64,000 bases of DNA from Strigamia acuminata (taxonomy: Eukaryota; Arthropoda; Chilopoda; Geophilomorpha; Linotaeniidae): NCBI GenBank assembly GCA_949358305.1, contig OX442315.1:27680427-27744426 (forward strand), given 5' to 3'. Below are positions 1-14,700 of this stretch, piece by piece. Below the pieces are notes generated by a model. That model saw only the letters and a program-made list of their open reading frames with translations. It searched no databases and was not told where the DNA came from. The translations under genes were made by a program, and so were the position numbers. Position 1 is the first letter of the stretch. Every line of letters starts with the position of its first letter.

Positions 1-3000
1 CGGCCCACAAATCGTAATTCATTCTGTTTTGTAAAATTATTTAAATTACAAAAGTTTTAAAACTTATAAAAAAAATAAACCTTGATGTCATCTATCAAGA
101 GAGACATGTCGTAAGATAAATAAAAATCTCCAACTTCAAATACAAGTGGATAACAAAGCACAGTATTTCCCATAAGTCGATACAGCTAAAATTAAATTGC
201 GTTTTTAAGAAAACATTTAAAAAATAACAAATTAACTGGTAAACCTTGCTCGTCCCCAAAGCCCCAATAGGTCGTGGAGGTCTTCCCGAAAGACGCAATT
301 GGCCATTGATACCCAAATATTGATAAGCCTGCAATAAATACACACATTAAACGTATACGCCGAACGAGTTTGAGTAAAGTCTTACTTTCACTAATTGGCT
401 TTGCGACCAGATCTGTATGGGTTCCACTTCATGCGGTGTTTGAGTTTGTATGCCGTAAGTTGCCATCATGGCTTGAAGACGCATACTTTCGGCGATTAAA
501 ACTATTTGCACAACGAGATCGGTAGCGGTTCCCTATATAAAGCAAATCGTCTTAGATATTTTTTTGATTTTCTGAATTATTTAGAAGAATAAATTTTGAG
601 AGAACTAAGTTGAACGTCTAATTTCTAAATTGTTATCATATAATACCATTTAATCGTGCTAGTTAAGCAATAAAAGGAAACTTAAACTTACGCTAACAGT
701 AGCTGAACTCTAGCACACAAAAAAGGAACAAAAATAAAATAAAAACATCATATTACACACAAAACACTGACATCCAGTTATTCAACCTAGAAAAATACTT
801 ACTTGAAATGCAGAGTATCTACCACTCATTTTTGGACGGCAAAATGAAGGAAGGTAACGACGAATGGGATCCAACTCATTAATATGAAGTAAATTTTCAA
901 CTGGAATGTTTACAATAAAATCAATTCGTATTTGACACGTTGTTTATTAAATTTTTACCTAACAGTTGCGAAATTACGTATAAGGATTGCCCCCATAAGT
1001 GAACATGGTCTTCTGGGTACGGAGCACGAAGATTTGAACCTGGGTGTTCCTTCTCGTACTCAATACAATCCTCAGGTACGTAGTAATACTTTGGCACTAT
1101 TAATTCTCCGTGATGATCATGACGGAGTTTGTCATGTAGAAGCTTCTGATATTGTGTAACTTGTTCAGGATTGGCTTTGAAAACACCTTGAAAGAAAATA
1201 ATTAAATTATTTAAAATAGTAATCATCATAATCATAATAATAATCATAATAATAATATAAAATCTAACCATCAATAATCATAAAAATGAAAAATAACGGC
1301 CATTCAGATTCAATGCCCTGAAAATTCTGAAATAAATATATATTTCAAATTAGGATACTGCGAGTACGTAATCAATTTCAGACTCACCTTTACTTCATCC
1401 AATTTATAAAACCTGCTTTGCCTGTTTTCTTTAATTGTACCATAACCATCTCTTAGAAACCTTTTAAATCCATATTCTCCTTTCAGTTTACGAATTATTT
1501 TATCTTTTGTATCGCTATAAAGTTCATCGTCGTGGGTGGCAAAAGCAGGAAATGAGATTACTGTCAATAAAGCCGAATCCGTATTCTACCAAAATAAAAA
1601 ATGAATAAAATAGGTTTTAAAATCTCACAATTCATTTCATATTTACTTTAGAACTAGACTCTCGTGGTAAAATTGTTTCAAAGATACTGCGATTTCGGTT
1701 GTGAGCATCGATGTCGACATAAACAACTGACCAAGCAGTTCCTTTTTCTCCGAATAAATTACAACCATTGATTGTTTCAAGCGCAGCTTTCACCATTCCA
1801 ATGGAACTAAATTATAAAATAATTATTAAAATAATTATTAATAACTAGCGTATCACCTCGATTTGCTGCGGAAAATCGAGACGATACAAATTTACAATCA
1901 TTTTTTTTTTAATTTATAAACCTTGCATGAATTTCAGGAGTACCATTATTATATTTGCTACCCCGTTCCCACATTCCAAAATCAGGAGTTCGATAAGCAC
2001 GTTCAATATAATACACGATATTCTGAACAAAACATACTTCGTCCTTACTATAGATAATCTGAAATTAACAAAACATTAATACTAATCCCGAGATGATAGA
2101 AATGGCAAACAAACTTGCAAACCAGATGTTATCATTTGAACCAAATAAATTAAATACAAAGACGGTACGTCAATCTGAAGAGAAAAAAAATTTTCAGTTA
2201 AAAATTCATCAATTAATCCGATTGATGAAACATTTTCCCCCCTTACTAATTCTACCTGCAAATGCCCGTAATCCACACATGATAAAATCGGTTCACCAGT
2301 AACCAAATTGAATTTGGAATGCAAAGCAAAATCGGGAACTTGATTTTTCTTAAAACTCTCTAAATTATGCGCTTGGTTCATCCAACAAAACAAAATTCCA
2401 CGCATACATTTCACAGCGCTTTGACCCAATTCATACGATTTTCCACGATCATTATCAATCCGTCTGAAACAAATAAATAAATAAATAAATAAATACATAA
2501 TATGGTAAATCATAATATTTTTTAATCATACCGGTAGCCTTGATACAAACTCCAAATCGCGACTGCACAGTAAATACTATCTCTAACATTTGCGACTTCC
2601 ACATTATCAGACACTGATGGAAACAATCCGGTGGTTGGGCTTTGATAACGTAGAATTTTCCGTTTAACTGAAATAGAAATTCAAAATAAAAAATTAAGAA
2701 AAATCAAAAAAAAATTCAAAATAAAAATTCACCCTGTCCATAATAAACATCGAGAAGTCGAATAGTCTTTTGGTAATTAAATGATCTGCACAACCAGTCA
2801 GATTGTTCGAAATCAGTTATGCTACTTTTGCGATCGCCACCATCACTCAGCTGCTTGTCACGAACCATCACTACAGGTTTATCCTCCTGCCTACAAGTAT
2901 ACGAACATTACATGTAAGACAGTTCAGTCGATGAAAATTCAGCGAAAGTTGCGTAATCATTGCAGATTTATACCTTCCCAGTTTACGAGTTCGGTTACGA

Positions 3001-3014
3001 GTGTCACCAAGCAT
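1..3014 (-). CDS. PHKB: Phosphorylase b kinase regulatory subunit beta (partial, 5' two thirds)
   Basis: Regulatory beta subunit of phosphorylase kinase, the cytosolic complex that activates glycogen phosphorylase. Sixteen exons are visible (5' to 3'): 3014-2974, 2890-2733, 2667-2532, 2463-2256, 2174-2115, 2058-1922, 1806-1647, 1585-1388, 1326-1269, 1186-959, 900-803, 709-692, 532-386, 328-245, 185-81, 23-1. All junctions are GT-AG and phase-consistent, giving about 620 codons. Diagnostic stretches match vertebrate PHKB from its N-terminus onward: [82 protein letters not shown] and SLLIDDIK. This is the glucoamylase-like (GH15) half; the C-terminal calmodulin-binding part and any CaaX box lie outside the window. 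I chose ATG 3014 because it opens the first exon that joins in phase; the frame is open further upstream, so an earlier ATG near 3074 is possible. The alpha subunit is less likely, since LFLWGQ-type and other beta residues match best. Head-to-head with ITFG1. Confidence 0.95.
692..709 (-). other. 18-nt candidate cassette microexon of PHKB
   Basis: On the minus strand these 18 nt are preceded by a TGCTAG acceptor and followed by a GTAAGT donor, and they encode SSATVS in frame. With the microexon the flanking introns are 93 and 159 nt. Without it a single 270-nt intron would join ...YSAFQ directly to GTATDLVV, which aligns with human PHKB without a gap. It therefore reads as an optional six-residue insert rather than a required exon. 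Its use is inferred, not shown. Confidence 0.5.
1220..1260. repeat. Imperfect (ATA/ATC)n microsatellite in a PHKB intron
   Basis: Runs of CATAATAAT-type trinucleotides between exons 1326-1269 and 1186-959. Confidence 0.8.
2471..2495. repeat. (AAAT)n microsatellite in a PHKB intron
   Basis: About six AAAT units directly next to the splice acceptor of exon 2463-2256; as read on the minus strand it supplies a (TTTA)n tract before the AG. Confidence 0.85.
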
Positions 3015-3730
3015 TACACAACGTTTTAATGTTAATTCGTGGTTATAATAATTAATTATTAATGAGCAGAGCAACGTAATTAAGTAATTGCATGGTTATG
3101 CGTGAATGGTGTCATAATAATTCAATGTTTACAGGTAGAATCATTCGTGATGTGACGTATATTCAAGATTAATATTAAAGAGTAATAAACGTTTAGTACT
3201 TGTTACGTAAGTTTTGCCGCGGTTGTATGAGCTTCAGAGCTGACGAGCCAAAATAAACTTCAAACGGGTTTAAATTTAAGTTTACCAAGGCTTAATTGAT
3301 TAAGTGTTATTAGCTCAAAACATAACAACACACAATGTTTTTAGTACCGATCGTGACGGTGCACAGACGGATCGGCAGTGGACTTTCTCGCTTTACTAAA
3401 TGAAATCGACGGGGTCACTTTTTTGAGTGGTGGTATCACGCTCATTATGAGTGTTGCAGCAGACGAAATTACTCCTTCGATTTCACCACTACCACTCAGC
3501 CGTTTTGAGCTTGGCACATGTCCTAGCCCTACTACGTCATCGTGGATACAATTTTTGGTGAAGGTGGAAATATTTGATTTCTTTTTTTTTTACTTTATTT
3601 ACGTATGATAATGTATAATTGTAAATTTATTAAGTTTTGATTAATGTAATCATGAATTATTAATCGATGTCTAAATCATTTAGTTTTATGATCGTCATCA
3701 TCAGAGGTCGCACCCTGTTAAATAATCAAA
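3015..3730. promoter_or_regulatory. Shared promoter region between PHKB and ITFG1
   Basis: 716 bp separate the two start codons of the divergent genes, so both promoters and 5' leaders must lie here unless leader exons are remote. The stretch 3380-3570 has a more balanced base composition and is open on both strands (see findings). A possible plus-strand leader intron could run from a GTGAAG donor at 3556 to the acceptor CATCATCAG ending at about 3703, 28 nt before the ITFG1 ATG. No TATA box stands out. Confidence 0.5.
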
Positions 3731-6700
3731 ATGGATGTCGAATGGCGATTACTATGCTTTCTAAAATACATTATTATTTTAAACATTTTGCCTATAGTTA
3801 ACTCGGTTGAGATTGACAGTGTAACTGATAAGGTGTTTGAAAATGCGGGTAGGGAAATAAATGGAGTCTTAGCTGCTTTTGGTGATTTTAATTCCGATAA
3901 GTTGATCGATTTGTTTTTTATCACGGAAAATGGTAATATTTGGTCGTGTTATTATTGTTATTGTCATAATTAATATCATTTCGTCGTGTTTTGTTCCGTT
4001 TTTAGGTGCATCATTCGGAATATTTTTTGCAAACGAAAGAGAACCCATCTTTAATCAAGCACCAAATATCGCGTGCAAGTTTAGGTGTGTGAAAAATATT
4101 TGTGTTGGTGCCTGTAATCATTTATTTTAAGTGTTGTATAGTGATGGAGTATTGACCGGTATTGTTCCTGGGGATTACAATGGCGATTCGAAAATGGATG
4201 TTCTGCTGACGTCGCGAAATTCGGACCAAAGCGATATTCGAACTACAGTTAAAGTATTAGAAGGAAACCTCACGTTGTTAAAAAGTAATTACTTCAGATT
4301 TTATAAACAAAGAACAATCACAATTGTATCGTTATTTCTTTAGGTTGTGAACATGCAATGATTATTTACAATATGAGTGTGGAACCTTTAGTCTTGGAGT
4401 AAGTAATTTTTTCTTTAATTATTTCATCAAATGGAATTACCGGTACATTTTCTAACACAAAAATAGTTATAATGGTGACATGATACCTGATTTGTACGGC
4501 GAAACTATGGAAGGAGTACGCACGGCTTGGATAATGAAGTAAATATCTGAGAAAAGTAATCAAATAAAAAAATGTAATTTAAAATTCTATTAAAACAGAA
4601 AATCCAATTGGACATACGGAACTCTAACGATCGAAGATAATAACAGAATTCGTCCGATTCATTCAAATGCTTTTGTTAATTTGGATAGCGATGAGGCTGC
4701 TGGTACAGCAAAAAATAAGAGCGCATTTAGCTATTTCCTACATATATATAAAACTAATTTATTTTTTGCAGATATATTCGTAACTACCACAAATCGGACT
4801 TACGAAATCTGGCTAAATAAGGTTTAAAACTATTTATTATAAACAAGGTTCTTTCAATAAAATAATTATTGAGAGGCATTATTTACAGCAGTTAAAACAT
4901 TTATTTTACATTTTAAAATTTAATTTATTTACTAGGCTGGGGTTTATGAGGATGTCACTACGGTATCTTTTCCTGATGCAGTAGTGATCGGTCAATCCGC
5001 GTTTTTAGATATAAGTAATTGCTGTTTGTTATTAACTTAGTTGAATGATCGATTTAATATTGACTGAAATTGTAGATTTGGATGGAAATTTGGATCAGAT
5101 TGTTCCCGTTTGTTTTGACCACGAATGTCTAAATGCTACAATATATGTGAGACACAATTATAACAACACTTATGGCATGGTATATTTCCAAATATGAATA
5201 ATTTGGCTCTGATGCAGTATTAAGTGGTTATTTTTTAATAGTGGTTACCAGTCTTTGGAAAATTCATACTTGATGATCAAAAGCTTTGGGGATTTTATAG
5301 AACGGATGCGTATCCCATTACTTTGCACGTAGGCGATTACAACCTTGATGGGTATCCTGATCTTCTTACAATTATACGTTATAATGACACCACGTAATAA
5401 AATACTTTTGTGTGGAAATTGTGACATATTAATTTCGTTTTTTATTTGTACAGTAGAGAAGCAGTTATTTTGGAAAACTCACCTTGTAAGGGCTGTCACT
5501 TCAACAGGAGATTTCAAGTTAATCGTTTATTTAAAAATGTTAAAGATGTTATTTTGGCTGCCTTTTATGACATCTACCAAGACGTAAGTGCACTACTGGT
5601 CATTTAATTTTTCAATAAAAATAAATCATTTTTTATTCTTGCTAGGGAAATTTAGATTTTCTTTTTGTCACTCAAAATACTACAACTAAGAAATACAATG
5701 TATCAGCTTATCAGAACAAGATTGAAAGTGATGTTTGTTTCCTTAAAATTCTGGGTAAAAAATAAATAAATTAATTAATAATTTTAGTTTTTAAGTGGCA
5801 TTCTGATGGGCTAAAGTATTTTTGTTGGTCATAATTTCAGTCTTGAGTGGCCTTACAAACGTTAAGAAAGTACCGGTAAGATCATTCAACATGAATTTTA
5901 TTTAAAACTTTCAATTCATTTTTTTTTAAAAAAAGGCGTATGGAGTAAATCAACCTGGTCCTTTTATTAGTTATAAGACGACACAGTTAGATGGGTCGCC
6001 ACAAAGAAGCTGTGGTAAGTAAAGTGATTTACAATTGAGAGAAAGTTTAATAATTTTTTAAAATCTATTTATTACAGCTGCTCAGCTTTCCCAGTCCGCT
6101 CATTTTGCTCTGCAGTTGCCTTACACGGTGTTTGGTTTAGGGCAGACTCCCAACTTTGTTGATGAATTGGTAGTGGGTATTCCTCAATCACCAAGTTATT
6201 CAAAGGTAACAAGTTGTTTCTGATTGCGTTTTGAAGAAAGAAATAATTTTTTTTTGTTTTATATAGGAAGTTAGTGTGAAAACGTGGAAGTCAATCATTC
6301 CTAATTCTCAGATGATAATTGTACCTTTCAGGAATGAAAAAACACATACAATAAAGTCAGTAGTTTCATCTTTATCTTTTAAAAAAATACAACTAAAGAC
6401 TTAAAAATTATTTAAAATGTTTTTTTTTGTACAGATGGTACAGTCTTCTTTTTGTTAAGCCTTTTAGTCATCAGGTTTTAATTGCACTTATTGCACTAGT
6501 AGGAACGTGCGTTTTAATAATTTTGATTATCGGAGGACTACATTGGAAAGAAAAGGTAATGAATAAGAGATTTTTTATTGAAAATAATTAGCATGGCTCA
6601 TTGTACAATAATTATTATTATTATTAAAAAATGTTTTTAGATTGCCGACAAAAAAGAGAAATTGCAGGAAGCTCACAAATTCCATTTTGATGCTATGTAA
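3731..6700 (+). CDS. ITFG1: T-cell immunomodulatory protein homologue (integrin alpha FG-GAP repeat containing 1)
   Basis: Single-pass type I membrane protein with FG-GAP beta-propeller repeats; the vertebrate homologue is TIP/LINKIN, implicated in cell adhesion. Eighteen exons: 3731-3932, 4006-4084, 4142-4284, 4344-4398, 4467-4538, 4599-4702, 4772-4821, 4936-5014, 5076-5179, 5242-5393, 5454-5583, 5646-5754, 5841-5875, 5936-6014, 6078-6205, 6267-6355, 6435-6555, 6641-6700. All are phase-consistent; the product is 596 aa (human about 612). Residues 1-25 form a signal peptide ending near NSVEI. FG-GAP/calcium-loop signatures include AAFGDFNSDK, VPGDYNGDSKMDVLL, NLDGNLDQ and HVGDYNLDGYPDLL. Late landmarks are GVNQPGPFISY, a membrane helix built on LIALIALVGTCVLIILIIGG and a cytosolic tail ending AHKFHFDAM, almost identical to the vertebrate tail. 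Introns are mostly 55-115 nt. The stop lies 168 bp from the stop of the convergent BTB gene. Confidence 0.97.
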
Positions 6701-6772
6701 CAACTTATGAGAGAGAAGTAGCTGTAAAAATTAGTTTAAGGGCCAGCTGTGATATATATAATATATAATATA

Positions 6773-6778
6773 TTTATT
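6773..6778 (-). terminator. Poly(A) signal of the BTBD17-like gene
   Basis: AATAAA on the minus strand, 91 nt past the BTBD17-like stop codon. It sits between the two convergent stop codons and only 73 nt past the ITFG1 stop, so the 3' ends of the two transcripts probably overlap. I see no canonical plus-strand AATAAA between 6700 and 6900; AATATA variants lie near 6760. Confidence 0.5.
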
Positions 6779-6868
6779 CAAATTGTTTTTTAAATCAACA
6801 TTTCGTATACTGTAAATGATAATCAACAAAGTGCAAATTAAATGATGAACCAAAAAATGTACACCTGC

Positions 6869-8600
6869 TTACATCACCATGTTCATAGGAGTAATAACAA
6901 TTTGTAATTTCAAAGTATTACAAAATGCACCGACAAGATAAGGGGATTTGTTTCGAATATCGTTCAGCTCATCAAACGGAATCAAATTATCGATATTGAG
7001 CATTTGTTCGGACTCCGTGAACACGAATCTCTTTTGAACCACAGTTTTGACATGTTCGACTCCATCTTGCATTCCTGATATAAGAATCCCAACGTTAACT
7101 CTGGCCGTATCGTTATCTTTAGACATGACGGACAAACGAACTGTTCTTAAAATAGTTTCCGGCATTTCCAAAGTCCCTTGCCATACAATCAATTGAAATT
7201 TTTTAAACCAAACTCCCTTCGGGTAGACATCGACACTCCAATCAAACACTTTGTCGGAAAAAACTTCGGATGAACTAGCAGGGCTAGAGAATACAAGAGT
7301 GCGGATGCCGTAACATTGGAAATTTAAATAATTCTCCACTGTTAATGATGCGCTCCACGTTTCTATCGTATATAAACGAGGTTTAAAAAGTTTATAGGAA
7401 AAAGTTTGAACTGCTAACTCTACCCTATCTTTTTGTCCTGAATGGAAAGCCATTGCGACTGCCATTTTCTCGACAAAAAACTCTTTAAATCGAATAGTTA
7501 GAGGATATAAGAGAAGTTCCGCTAATTGTCTCGGTGACATCATTGGAAATCGTATGTACAGCATCACCTCTGTAACCAGCGCTTTGAATTGCTCTTCAAG
7601 ATTGATGCCATCTTCGCGCAATTTCAGCTTCTGTTCCTGTGCCGCTAGCCACTTGGCAACACACCTAAAACGATTCATTTAATCAACAATTTTTTTTTTA
7701 TATATTCCAACTAATGTACGTACGAATAGAGAGAAAACTCGTCGTGGATAACGAGGTCGCATTCGGTTAAGAAAGAGATTAGCACATCTGTTTCCAAACT
7801 GACCAAATCTTCAGTGTCCGTCACCATTTGGAAATTCCATTTGATGAAATTGTGACAGTCTTGCCCGACTCTGTCGTGACCGCAGTTCAGTGTGTACTGC
7901 AACCACGAAATTAACTGATTGCAAGCTGCCGCCGAAACTATGTGTTGACACATGTAATCGATGCACAGAGTTATCAAATCCTATTAAAACCAAAAGAAAT
8001 TAATCAAAATTATTGATGCATTTCGTAACCCAAAGATATTACTTTACCCTGACATTGTATTTATCGGCCAATGTCAAGAGCGGAAGAACCGTGTAATGAT
8101 TGATGTGTATTTTACCAGTATATAAGTATTTCAAAAAATCACCAAACGTGGAAATGCACGCGGGATCCTCCTGCAAATTTACAGTCGTCTCCTGCGATTC
8201 GGTCCAGTTTGGATTCATTAACATCACCTGAAATAAAAGAGAGAAAAATTAAATAAATTAAATAAATTCGTCTTTTTTATTCGCCTCATTTACGCACTTG
8301 AAATACGTCACTCGATGCACATAAAATTAAACGGTGTGCAGGAAATTGCCTACCACCCACCATCAATGTAATATCACTTAACAACCTCTCGGCATAAAGA
8401 CTAGCAATTTTCTCGAGCACTGTTGCACTATTATCGATTTGCAATTCATGGTCTTTATCGCACAGTTTATGACCTTCTATGCACACTTCGGTTTTCTCAC
8501 TCGCTGCGTAGTCTTTACAATCTTGAGAAGTGCCTGGGAAATTGGAATTTTCTTGTTGATGATCACCAACTCCGAACATGTTGGACAGCCGAGAAAACAT
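6869..8600 (-). CDS. BTBD17: BTB-BACK domain protein, BTBD17-like
   Basis: Four exons: 8600-8298, 8227-8048, 7980-7724, 7664-6869, all in phase, giving about 510 aa. Residues about 75-160 form a BTB/POZ fold (ERLLSDITLMVGGRQFPAHR, then LKYLYTGKIHIN and LADKYNV). A BACK-type helical region follows (FIKWNFQMV, ECDLVIHDEFSLY, IRFPMMSPRQLAELL). The long last exon is a C-terminal beta-rich domain (TVENYLNFQCYG, WSVDVYPKGVWFKKFQ) of the kind seen in BTBD17/galectin-3-binding-protein-like proteins, where it resembles a TRAF/MATH fold. No signal peptide is visible, unlike vertebrate BTBD17, and the first 70 residues are poorly conserved. I chose ATG 8600; the frame extends a little upstream but only through non-ATG codons. 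Function is uncertain: BTB-BACK proteins are often Cul3 substrate adaptors. Divergent from DUS2, 326 bp between start codons. Confidence 0.85.
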
Positions 8601-11128
<2,528 letters not shown>

Positions 11129-11152
11129 CAAATAAAGAAAGTGAAAACCTTG

Positions 11153-11158
11153 AATAAA
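11153..11158 (+). terminator. Poly(A) signal of DUS2
   Basis: AATAAA 25 nt after the DUS2 stop codon, with a second copy at 11131-11136. Either would end the transcript well before the TRAPPC8 start. Confidence 0.5.
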
Positions 11159-11748
11159 GCGTTATTATTTACGTAGACATTTTGATTTTTTATATCTAAT
11201 CTGACATCTGACTTTCATTTCAATTGATTAAAATGATTATTTTATTATTTATAAATTCTAAATCATCTAATAAAAGTTATAATTGGAATGATTCGCAATT
11301 TATGACAAAAACAACGATGTTACATCACAGAATCAAGAATCAAGAATAAAAACACAGTTAAAAATATAAATTCTGAAAATAAAAACGAATATGTTGGTGA
11401 TCATTGAAAAAAGAAGTTGTTTATTGTTCAATATTTTTTTGTGTTATATTTTTTTTTTGACATCTGGTGGAACACAATGTGTATTAACGCTTCACATTCA
11501 GATTTTCAAGCTATCACTTCGGTTTAATCTCAAAACATGACAGCGTGTATGGAATGTTTCTCCAGTTGCTCCGTACTTGTGTAATGACGTCACGAGAATG
11601 GCTGCTCTTTCCCGCATGGGAGGCAGATCTCACCTGATTCAGTTGCGAAAACGAACCTAATTTCACGCTACTATGCCAGTATTTATCTATAATTGGCCCG
11701 CTATTAGTTAATATTTTGTATAGATAAAATATAGGCAGTGTATCGACA
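11159..11748 (+). promoter_or_regulatory. TRAPPC8 upstream region with a perfect CRE
   Basis: 590 bp between the DUS2 poly(A) signal and the TRAPPC8 ATG, with no gene seen. The palindrome TGACGTCA at 11585-11592 is a full cAMP-response element, 157 nt upstream of the ATG, in the only G+C-richer part of the interval (about 11560-11700). The left part is AT-rich and featureless. Confidence 0.45.
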
Positions 11749-14700
11749 ATGGCTCAATGTAAGCAGACGCCTCAAGAATTCATCCAAAATGTATTCAGTC
11801 CGTCAGTGGCCGTGTTGTGCAGCGCTGATGCTGAGAACGTATGCCAAAAGAATAATCTTTCCTTTGAAGAACTCGTTCAACCATTTTGCAGATTAACGTC
11901 CGAGGGTGCGTAGTTATTTGTAGGAAGATGTAGTAATCGTAATTTAAAATTTGTCCTGTGTTTCTCGATAGCTACTCTTAAAGTTCCTCCCAATCAGTCC
12001 ATCAGCGTTCGCAATTTACGAATCGTGATCAAGGATTTAAACTGTCAGTTACCACCAGCTTCAGTGATTAAAAAAATATTAAATGATTCGGTTTCGTCGT
12101 GTAACTCTGGACACGATGGAAGTCGATCAGTTGCGGTGAAAAAAGGAAATTATGAATTGCAGTTGCCAAGTATGCAGTGAATTATTTTTGGATAAAATTG
12201 TTGCTTGATTCTTATTTTCATTATTATAGCATCGTTACCGTGGTTTGAGTCGTACCGAGAGTGTTTTTTTGATATAATTTACCCATCTGATCATGAATTT
12301 ACGAAACATTTTTTAGCATGTAAGTAAAGGAAATGTAGTTAATAATTTGTAGTTAATTTATGTGACGTTTATTTTACACTATTTCAGGTTTATTCGTCGT
12401 GTCGACATCTCATCCAAATCCAAATGCAGAGCTAGTCAAATTAAGTCAACAACAGCATCAAATTCAGCATCAAAATCCGGGTAAACCACCGAAATGGTTT
12501 TCGCCCAATACGCTTAAAGCTTACGTTTTGTTGCACGACATAACAGATGGCGAGCAATACGAGTAAGAATTTTTTAAATTAAAAACGACATCTAAATAAA
12601 TTATAATAATTGTATTGATTAAAACGTTTTTTTTAGCGCTGAAGCGGCTTTTCAGAGTATGAAATCGGCGTTTCCTGGGAGCTTTTGTCACCTTTTGCAA
12701 ATTAATTCTCAACCGTTGGATGAAAATCAAAGTTTACATTCAACGTCAGGCAATCAAGACGGTGCTCAACCTCCAGATCCGTGGAGTCAATTTCTTATAC
12801 GGAAAATTGATCAATATGTAAAGGTTACATAAAACTTTAATTGATTGGATCCGTGTGCTTAATTACAATTTTACAGGACCAAGGTTCTGATTATGACAGC
12901 AGTCCTAGGACACCTCTTGAAGATAACATTTTTCCAAACAAAGTATCTGAAGGAGATCCCGAAATGGATAATAATCACATACCAGAAGGTGAATAAATAT
13001 AATAAACATAATTTTTTTTTTATTTTAACGTTTTGTTTCCTAAAGAAGGAACCGAAATGACTGAGGAGCTGATGTTAAACCCGCAAGTTATTGATGTCGA
13101 TACTGTGAGTCATCCTTTGACTCCCGATGATCCACCAACAACTTTCAAAATACCATCTGATAAAAGCGTATGTTAATTATATTTATCCATATTTATTATT
13201 GTTTATTCAATTGATGTGATAATAGAATTTGAAAATTGAATGTGTCAATGAGAAAGACACACCGCTTACATCTTACGTCGCAAATAACAAAGTGGTTTAT
13301 CCGCAAGAAGTTCCAGCTGCACCACGGCCGCATGGCTTGTGTCTTACTGTTAGTGATTTGGACAGAATTCGTATTTTCATTCATGAATTTGCCGTGAGGG
13401 GATTGATAACCCATGTCGAACGGCAAATTAAACTTTTAACTGAAACAATGGTGAGTTAATCTGGGATTAGTTTTTTAATGTTTAATTTTTTTAATTGATT
13501 TTTTTAAGGCAACTTCAAGAAAAAAGTTTCATCGCTCGCTTTTAAATGCGACTAAGAAATGGCTGGTGGGAAATAAACCTGGGTATCAAGGACCGAATAC
13601 TCCATCAAATACTGTCGTGTAATTATTGTTTTTTTTTTTACGACAGATAGGTGCAATATTAAATTATTTAACATTCTTAAATTGGATTAATAGTTATAGT
13701 CCCGAAGCTACGGAGTTGCAAGTGAGAAAACTTGGCGATTTAGCGTTTATGTTTCAACATTACGAATTGGCGTACCAAGCATTTCATGCAGCCAAGCAGG
13801 ACTTTAACAGTGATCAAGCGTGGTTACATTATGCTGGAGCATTGGTGCGGTTTATTTTATTCGTTTTGTTGCAATGTAATTAATAATTTGTCAATTTCTA
13901 ATAGGAAATGGCTGCATTAGCTATATTTATGCTTGGTTCAAATAGCCAACGACCATATCCATTCCATTATATGGAAACAGCTGTTAGTACATACTTAAAT
14001 ATATGCAAGTGAGTAACGAAAACTAAAATATTATAGAAAATAATGTTTTATTGATTAATTTGTATTTATTTATTTATTTATTTATTTACTTGTTTAGATT
14101 ACCACATTTTGCTACGCGATGTACTTTGCTCAGTTCTGAATGTTTGAAAAGCAAAAACTTATTTAGTGAAGCTGCCATGCAGTTAATCAAAATGACTTGT
14201 GAAGTAAATCAAATACTTCAAAGTGCTAATTATATTGTTACTTACGCTTTAATTTTATGTTAGGATTCTGATTTACGAAGTGCTTTATTACTAGAACAAG
14301 CTGCTTATTGTTTTACTGCCATGCCAAGTACGATGGTACGAAAATATGCGTTTCATATGGTATTGGCGGGGTACAGGTTTAATAAAGCTGGCCAGAGGAA
14401 ACACGCATTGAGGGCGTACAAGCACGCGTATCAAGTAAATATATTTTTTTTAAATTATCTATTTTAAAAGAATAATGTTGACATAATTCCAGGCCTACCA
14501 AAATAGAAATTGGAGTTTGGCAGAAGATCATATCAATTTCAGTATAGGAAGGCAGTCGTACAACCTGAAAATGCTGGACCAATCTCTGCTCGCATTTCAG
14601 AATCTTCTAAAGGAAAATAGTTTACAGCCTATATCACAACAGACAAGTTTTTTAAAAGAATATCTCTTTATTTATAATGTTAGTTTGATTGGTTTTTTGA

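Noticed and set aside
13626-13699. Apparent N-terminal extension of a TRAPPC8 exon (frame from 13626)
   Set aside because: An acceptor at 13699 gives VVPEATELQ, matching the family; the upstream part is the intron.
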